From: Phylloscopus collybita | Taxonomy: Eukaryota > Chordata > Aves > Passeriformes > Phylloscopidae | Assembly: GCA_027886175.1 (NCBI GenBank) | Contig: JAJNNQ010000024.1 | Coordinates: 27,755,001 to 27,819,000, forward strand | DNA length: 64,000 nucleotides | Direction: 5' to 3' | Part shown: one piece after another, positions 13,501 to 22,500 of the stretch | How positions within the stretch are numbered: position 1 is the first letter of the stretch | Layout of the letters: each line of letters opens with the position of its first letter | Position numbers and translations under genes: made by a program | Notes under the pieces: generated by a model | Seen by the model: only the letters and a program-made list of their open reading frames with translations | Told to the model about the DNA's origin: nothing | The model's database searches: none

Positions 13501-16500
13501 TGGCAGAGCATGGAGGCAGAAGAATTTGCAGGATGTCTATGGTGGCTTTTGCAAGTGCAAGCTATGCAGGGGCTGGGCATTGCTTCTGGCCTTGCTTTCC
13601 CTGCTTTCCACTGCAGCAGATGAGTCTAACCTGTGCATAGGTGACGATACATTCCCACATCTACATTTGAACCCCAAAAGGCAGCAAAATATGGACTATG
13701 CCATAGGCACAGCAGTTTGGCTAATTGCCCCCTACTCATTACAGTATCAAGCATTTATATATCCCCTTACAGTATTTTCTGATTCCATAATGCTAGTGGG
13801 ATTTGAATGCAGATAATGTTTCTAATCTTGACAATCCTCTTGGCTCAGGAGCTTGGGACAGAGGCATCTGTAATCTAAGAGCACCACCCCTCCTCCTCCT
13901 GCCTTTAAATTCATGTTGCTCGAAGTCTTGGCCAGCCAGAGCCCTTGCCTTTGTGTCAGCCTCTATCTCTATAGCATGTAATTTAGCTTCAACAGCTGCA
14001 TGGAGACATGGAGGGTAGAAACTGCCCTGAAAGAACTGGACATAACAGATCATGCAGTCCTTGAGGTAGAGCAGGAGCTTTGGGCTGTCAGAGTTGGCTG
14101 AGAGCATGAGCAAAGAGCCCAGTAGGTTGTAAGTTCAGGTCCCATGCACATTTTGCAGACTTATGTACATGAAGTCTTCACAATGCCTACTTTCTACCCA
14201 TAGGATCCCAAGCTGTGCCCTGTGTAGCACTGGGAAAAGGAGGTGTAAATTGGGCAGCATTCCTCCTTTCTCCCATATCCCTCAGGTAATAACCACACTT
14301 GAATTTGAGTGAGTGTGAGGGGGTGAATGGCCCTGTGGGATGTGTGAGAGGTCCAGTCCAAAGTGAAGTTTGAGTACTACCAAGTGTGCAAGAACCCTTT
14401 CATCCTGGATGGTGTCAGCAGTGACAGGCACTCAGAATAATGGATATGGAAAGGCACAACTAGGCACAACTCCCTGACCAACATCTCAGCTTCATACCCA
14501 CTATACCTATCTGAGGCTAGGTATGATGCTGGGAAGTTCTGGGAGATTTAAGAAATCCCATAGGGTCATTCTGAAATCCTAGGTTATTTAGCAGCAGAAA
14601 TGTCACTATCTGCCTGACCATTCTGCTATTGCAGCTGCAGGCAGCACTGATTGTGCCAAACGTTGAATTTGGTGTTAGTTTTGCTGCTAAATGGCAGAAA
14701 AAGTCCCTCAGAGAAGGTTAAAAATGGGTGTGGGAGGGGTGGCTGCCTCAGCATGGTCAGTTTTCATTGTGAAGTGACATGGCATTCTGGCCTGGATTCT
14801 TTTCCCACTTCTCTAGCACCTGCCCAGAGCTCCCACAGACAGTAAGGCTTGTCTTCCCCAGCTGCTCAGGCTGGGAGAAAGGGGGCTGGGGGCATTTGGG
14901 TGTCACTGAAAGCCATCATGACTACACTTCTCTTAACCATGGGGAGCTTTCTGTTTTGCTATTTAGCAGTAGAGGAAGAACAAAACTCCAGCAATGCTGG
15001 GAAAAGAGCAACAGGAGATGATGAGGAAAAGTCTGTCAAGCAATCTACACCCCTCTGCTGCTTCTCTCCTACTCTCTTTAATGCTGCAGTTGATGCTGAT
15101 GGTCAGAACCTGGCTGATGAAATGATGATTGTATATCTCAAATAAAATGTCAGGATTTTATTTTCAGAAACAGCAGGAGGAGATGGCAAGTGTTTAGTGT
15201 ATTCCCCCGGAAGTTTTGAACCCTTACGCAGGACTCCCACCTGCACGCTATAGCTGGCTACTCTGTTTGAGACATCGGGAGCTTTCTTGGAGAACAGAGG
15301 CTGTTAATTTCTCTTTCCTAATGCTGTGCTGTCCCCACTAGCACCCCCTTGCATACCACACTAGTAATGTCTTAGGCTCTTCCATAATTCAGGCTGTCCT
15401 GAAGCACTGTGGTGATCAAAGAACAGGACCAGAAGCCTGCTGAGCAGCTGCCACTAGAAAAGTCACTTTGCTGACAGTGGGGACTGAAGGAGAGTATGTT
15501 GGTCCCACCTTAGTACGCTTTTCCACCACCTGAGCTGCTTGGAGAGGCTGAACCTCTCCTCCTAGGGATCACTGCTCCTTGGACTAAAAGGCAAGTCCCC
15601 AAATATGGAAAACGCAAAGGTCACTCCCTCAGAGCTGGCTTTCACAGGTAATGCCTCAAAAATGCCGCCCTGGAGCTTTAATTGTTGCACAGCCGCTCAG
15701 CGGGGTCAGACATACGGCACCATGCTCTTTGGCTGCCTCTCTAAAGGTTTCACATAGCTAGGGCTGTATTTTTATCTGCTCCTGGCATCCCTAATTTTAG
15801 TCAGCTGCAAGCCAAAGCACAGCCTCCCCAGCCGTGAGCTAACTGAGGCTGGTGCCCGTGCCACCGAGCACCCATGGGTGCAGGGGCCACCTGCCACTGC
15901 TCCCAGCCAGTCCCTGCTGGCACTACATCGCAGATGTTTTGACAACTCAGCTGTGCAACTTGCATGTCAAGGGCAGACAGGGACGTGTGTGTGTGTGTGT
16001 CTGTGTCTGTGTCTCTGTGTGTGTGCTGCCCCAGGGGCCTTGGACTGGGCAGGGGCCACACTGCTAAGATGCCCTTTCCAAAACAGAGACTGATGGTGTA
16101 GTTTGGTGGCTGTCCTTGACAAAAGTGAGGCCATCACTTCCTGGTTCTCCTTCTGGCCTCAAAAAAGCTGCTTTGAAACTGAAGGCTGGATGTTGCTGTG
16201 AAGCCCATGCAGGGCAGAAAGCTGAGTGCTTTTAGTGGGTGCTGGAGGAGGGAGGCATGCTTGGTATTAAGCCTGTTCACCTACACATGCCCATGTCATT
16301 CCTATGCCTCTGGCTCTAGAAACAAGCCAGATTTTTCCAGTTTCTGACCCAAGTGAGTGTAAGCTAGCACCTCGGAAATCCCAGAGAGTTCAGGATGCTG
16401 CAGGCAAGAGCTGGGAGCTCCCATTATGCACCCACAGAAAGGATCAGCGAGGCAGGGCCTTGGGAGAGCAGAGTGGTCCTTGAGACAAAAAAGACCTTTT

Positions 16501-19500
16501 CCCCAAGGAGTGAGCAGAGAGAAATAAGAACTGAGGAAAGCTTTAAATATACACAGCCCTCCTTGCACTGGGTTCGAGGTGTCAGAGGTCTGCTAGCTGA
16601 TGGCAGTGTCTCCTGCCAGGGCCGGACAGGGTTCCCAGAAAAAGAAGATATCATGTACAGCAGCTGGCCTTCACCGGAGCTGTGTCAGAGAGCACGCAGG
16701 AATGAGCACCATCAGCACTGCTCAGGAGGGAGCGCTGACCCTCCGGGGTGCCGGGGAGGGGAGGAGCGACTGCCTGGGAATTGAGTTCTTGGTTGCTGCT
16801 TGCTCTATTTCCTTGGGCAAGTTTGGGTTGGTTTTTTTTTTTTTTTTTTTTTTTTTTTTCTCATGTATGTAGGTAAATCCCAATGTGCAAGGGAAAATAA
16901 AAAAAAAAAAAAAAAGGAGAACTTGGACCTCGCTAAGTCACTTTTTTCCTAGGCCATGGATTTCGTGCCTGGTTGCCTATTATTTAGGAAGAGAGGCTGC
17001 AAAAGGACATTTTTGGTCATCAAGACTCAGAATCAGATTGTCATTCAATCTCTGTCACAAAGCAGTCAGTGTCCATTTAAAACTCGTTGGACTGTTCTCC
17101 CCTTCCTCCTCTGGTGATTAGGGACTTTGTAGTTCCAGACTTGTTTTATTCATAGCCCATTTGTCCTTAGGCTTTGCGCTTAAATAGCTCTTCTCCCTCC
17201 CGGGTGTTTAAAAAGAATTATCATATCCCCTTTCCATTCTTCCCACAAATGAAGCTCAGGCATGAAGGGAGGACAGTCATGGGCTTTGATTAGCTTGGTT
17301 TTAGATGAAGGGCACTGGCAGACCAGGCTCTGAAGTAAGGTCAGGGTGGGCGAGCATGGCATGGCCACCCCTACCCAGTCTGTCTCACAGAGCAACAGCT
17401 GCCCCAGCCTGTGGTCAGCTCCTGAGAAATGTCAGGATCCAGGGCAGAGAACTTGAAATGGTAACTACAAACACCACATATGTCCATTGAGTAGGTGAGT
17501 GTGAGCTCAAGCTAGCCCTTCCTGGGCCTCTCACTCAGGATAAGGCCAAGAAAAAAAATTCTTCATTGAAAGCCTGGTGAGGCACTGGAACAGGCTGCCC
17601 AGAGACAACATGGATGCCCCACCCCTGGATGTGTTCAAGGCCAGGCTGGAGGGGCCTTTGAGCAACCTGGTGTGATGACCCACCCTGAAGAGGAAGTCAC
17701 ACCTCACCTAGTGGAAGGTGTCCCTGCCCATGGCAGGGAGGGTAGAACTAGGTAATCCCTAAAGCCCCTTCAAATCCAAACCATTCTGCATTTGTATGAA
17801 AGGCATCTCATTACACAAAAGTGAGACCCTGCCTCCTGAGAACCAGCCCAGCACAAAGACACTGGGAACCCTTGCTGGCACTTCTACGGGAACATGACTA
17901 GCATGGCAGGATGGCAAGACCAAAGAGGATGGGCTTTTCCACATTTTTCCTCAATTGCATTTCTGAAGGGAAGAGTGATTTAGAAATTTCTGTGTCTCCA
18001 TGCAGCTCAAGATCTTGCATAGAAGTGGCCTCAAATTGTACCAGGGGAAGTTTAGATTGGCTATTAGGGAAAATTCATTCATTGAAAATGTGGTCAAGCC
18101 CTGGGACGACTGCTCTGGGAAGTGGTGGAGTCACCACCCCTGGAAGTATTTAGAAGACATGTAGATGTGGCACTCAGAGAAATGGTTTAGTGGTGGGCTG
18201 TGCTGGGTTAATGGTTAGACTCAATGATCTTAGAGGTGTTTCCCAGTCTAAATTATTCCATGATTCTCTCACACCTACAAAGATTGTCTGCAACAGCTGG
18301 ACTGTGATAAGGGCTCCACACTTCAGGGCCAAGAAAGGCCACAAAACCTGGGCAGACTTGGCCTTGTACTCTGCCAGCAAAGCAAGCCTGAGCTCACAGG
18401 GGTCTGCCATGTCTTCAGGAGACATTTGCATTCTTTAGATCCTGGGATTACATCTGGTTTCTGCTCATGTCAAAAGAACTCATGTCAGTACAATCCTCTC
18501 CCCAGTCATAATTTAGCAGATGAGAAAGGTGGCTTTCAAAGCACAGTTATGGCTGTGAAAGTGAGGTCTTAGGAGAGATGCTGCTCATGCAGCCAGTCCA
18601 AAGTCACTACTGGGAACTGACAGAGGAACTTCAAAGAAAGAAATATGGCAATAATAGGTAATTCAGCCTTGGAAATTATTTTTGCAACGCTTATACAGAA
18701 AGATCAAGGCACACAGCTGTCCCTAGATGTCAAAGTGCTCATCTGTGAAACAGGGATTTTCTGTAACCTGTTTTTGTGATTGGCATATCAGTGAGTGAAA
18801 TCCCCCTGGGTGCTACTGCTAAAAACCAGTACTCTGCTGGCTGTTGATGAGTTGAGACCTACTTACATGGCCTCAAAGGGGAAGCAATCAATGTACACTT
18901 TTTCCTTTTCTTTTCTTTCCTCTTTTCCTTATTTTTTACATTAACTTATCTCTAATGGAAGCCACTTCTTTTGTAGACATAGTAGCCCAAACACCTCTTT
19001 TTATTACAGGCTTTTGCACTGTAAGCTTCTGCAGATATCTTATCCAGCTAGATGTCCCTCATCTGTCACCTTGAGGACTTGTTCTGTAGGGACCCAGAGA
19101 ACTGAGAACTTCTGTGACACTCACTGAACATGTCTTGTATATCCATAGTTATACCTTGGCACTAAATTATATTGAGGCACTGTCCCATAAACAGGGCCAT
19201 ATTCAAAGAAAATATCTGAAATCTGAGTTTGAGAAACAAACAAAAGGGTGCTTAAAGAAAGGGCTTGGGTTTATGTTTCTATTTTTACTGTTTTTTTTTT
19301 TTTTTTTAAGATTTTATATTTATATACCTAGAGATGGGGATAAAGTAGAATCTCATCTCCTCATCTATGGATTTTTGGGATAAAGTATACAGACCTAAAC
19401 TGGTAAAACTTTATTCTGTGTTACATCAGAAGCAGAGAGACACTTTTTGCTATGTTTTACATGGCTCTGAAGTCTTATGGAAATATCTGCTCTCAAGAGA

Positions 19501-22500
19501 GTTCAAGACCATATGAGTGAAACTACCTCCAAACCACCTGATCCTGTACAATTTTTCCATCCTGAGCTGGAAGCTGCAGTAATTTCAGCATTTGGAAATA
19601 AATGAATTATAAGGTGGAGCTCACACACAGTTTAATCCTTGCCTTTTACTTGACTCAAAATCCTTCTTTCCCTTTCACACTACAAGAAGATACTGTCTGT
19701 GTTTCCATGTGTTACAGAAATGGCCAGATACGTTCAGGAGTTTCACTTTGTTCTGCCGTTTATTGCTAGAGGCTGGACTGATCCTAGGCCTCATCTGGAG
19801 AGGGGAGTACCACATCCCTCTTCTCTTTCCTCTTATCAGACTGATTTGTGCTAGGGCAGTCCTCCACAAACCTTCAGTCCAGGGGCACTGTTGCACTGAA
19901 GGAACTAAAGTATCTGGGTTTGATGAGCCTCTCTTTTTAAAGGATATTACAGATGGACACAGATGGCAAGAGAAGAATGGCAGGGGAGCTGGGACTGAGG
20001 GAGTTTCAGCAGAAAGAGGATACCAGAGTGCACTGCAGGCAGCCTGCTATGATAGTGAGAACACCTCAGCTGTTGGAGAGAGCTTCTCAAGTGCAAAAGG
20101 AAAGCCCCTAACTCCAACGCTCATTTATTCTTGCTACATGATTCCTAGAGAGGGGGGCCAGCCTGCTGGAAGGCCAAACTCCCTATTTAGGAGATTCAGA
20201 GATGAGAAGGGAGAAGGTCTTAGAAGTGATGGTATGAGACAGGGTGAAATATAGTAGAGGAGATAGAGAAGAGAAGCAGGACAGGTATTTCTCAGCTTCA
20301 CTGCTTTGATCTTTTCCCCTCTTAACCCTTCCTCATTAAAGCTGAGACTATTTAGGACAAGTTGCTTTTTCTTTTCCTAACTTGTCTCTTAAACTATTAT
20401 CGTGATTGCTTGGCTGTTTCATCTTCCTCACTGTGCCCACCTCATGGAGAGTGCACAGTTCTCACAATCACCAGTAGAAATGGTGTAGAAATGTCCACTG
20501 TTATCTCTGGGACTGCTTGGATCAAACCCTGCATTGCCCTGTATGGAGGCTTTTCCCTACAAGGTGCAGGTGCTTTCCAGTAGCCAGTGGTGCAGAGTTG
20601 AGTCAGAGGAGAAAGATACACAATGAAAAGGAACCGTTTAACCTGAGCTGCAAAACAGCCTGTGCTTATGGTATCTCTGTCCTGGGTTGTCTTCTCCAGC
20701 TCTTTCCCATCCTAGCCAGAAAGCAGTAGGCGTCTCCAATCATCCCTTTGGCTATTTTTCCTGACAGACCAAACCAACAGCACCCATCTTTCCAATCTGG
20801 ACCTGGGGGGCTGGCACTGCCACCCCTGGAGCTGTTGTCATGAACAAATGACGGTCCAAAGAAGCCGCTTTTGCTGCCAGAGGGGTTCAGTTGTCCCTGG
20901 ACCCTGTTGTCACCAGGTGGCACCCAGCAGAGTAGGTCGTAAGAGCTGTTAGGTCCGCTTCATAATGATCATCACTTCCATTCCCTTTCTGAACTGGAAA
21001 GTGACCCTGGGCTGCGTGGGAATCTGTTGATCCAGTGCACCTGGACACAGGGAGCTGACCAGCCCATGTGCTGTGCCAAATGCAATATCAGCTTGATGAC
21101 ATCATCCCTTTTCTGGTGATAGTGGGTATACACCCTCAGCTTTCAACAGTGTCAGTCAGTCCTAAATGCTACTCTTTCTTCTTGGGACGGAAATTTTTCT
21201 TACCATATCGCTTCTTGGTCTGCTGTACATAGTTATTGCTTAGTAAAGTACTTAAATAAGTGCTCAACTTTACTTATGTGCTATCAGGTTGTCAGTTTGA
21301 TTTCCTAAGTAAATGAGAGCCTTGTGATTCTCTTCTCTCTCCCTATCAGCTGCCTTCCCTAATAAGTTTTCTAGCTTTTGACCCTTTTCAACCAAATTTT
21401 CCAGAGTCAGTGATCTCAAACATAATGAAGCTATTGCAAGTTTTGTGAAGAGCAGAGACTCGGAAGGGAAAAGGCTGAAGTGCCCTGAAAGAAGAAAATG
21501 TTGCCATACGAGCTCGACCCCCAGGGAATTTCAAAGGACCCAGTTAAGAGAGAGTGTTCTTCACTCCTGGGAGAGGCCCCAGTCAGAGTTTGTTACTGAT
21601 GAGCTACATATTTCAAGAAGCCATGGTAGATCTTGCTTGCTCTTTTCTTTGGTGTCTAAGGTAATTCTTTATGTCTTTGATCTTTGGAGTTGTACATTTC
21701 TTATAAGGCACATGTGAGAGAAGCAGAAAGAGTGGACTGTTTGGAGGTTTTCTGGACATAAATTCATTAAGCCCACATGCTCACCCATGCATATCCATGA
21801 GACAATCTGATGTAACAACCCTTAACCACCAGCTCAGATGTTTGCTTTGCTTTGCTCCACACCTGCCTGCATGTTGGATGGAGGCTCACTTTTATTCCTA
21901 AGGACAGAGACTGATGACATTGTATGAAAGGGAGCTAAAGACACAGTGTATTGCCAGGCTGTGAAAGCAGCATGCCTCAATGTGAAACATCAGGAAAATT
22001 GTCAGCAAAGTAAGATGGAAAAACGTGAGGTGCTCTAGAAAGGACCATTTTATCACAGGCAGCACCCTGTGCTGGGAACCTCCCAAGCCAGCTGGCAGGG
22101 AATAGTGAGGACTGGAGTATTTACCTCTTAGCTACCTCATTTCAGGTGTAAAAGACCTTCAGCACTCAAAGTCTTGATCCCTCTACTGAAATTAGATATG
22201 TAAAGCCTTCCTGAGTGAACTTTTCTCAGGTTTGACTGGAAGGAGAGCCCTGTCACTGCTCTTGTGTCTACAGAGCAGCTCACTACTCTTAAGACTTGCT
22301 CAAATTACAAGCAAGCTGGGTTCAGCTGGTGACTGCTTCCAGGAATACTGATCCCAGGCAGTTCATCTCACAGGCAAACAGCTCCACATCTCACTCAAGG
22401 AGCCACTGCAGACATTTCTTTCCTTCTCCCTGTGCTGATGAACATGCAGGGAAGTACGGCAGCTGAATGAGCTCTGACAGGGAAAATTAAGTGGCCCCCT

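Noticed and set aside
19709..20254. 181-codon plus-strand frame antisense to CASQ2 intron 1
   Set aside because: No family resemblance, no conserved-looking block and no neighbouring exons.
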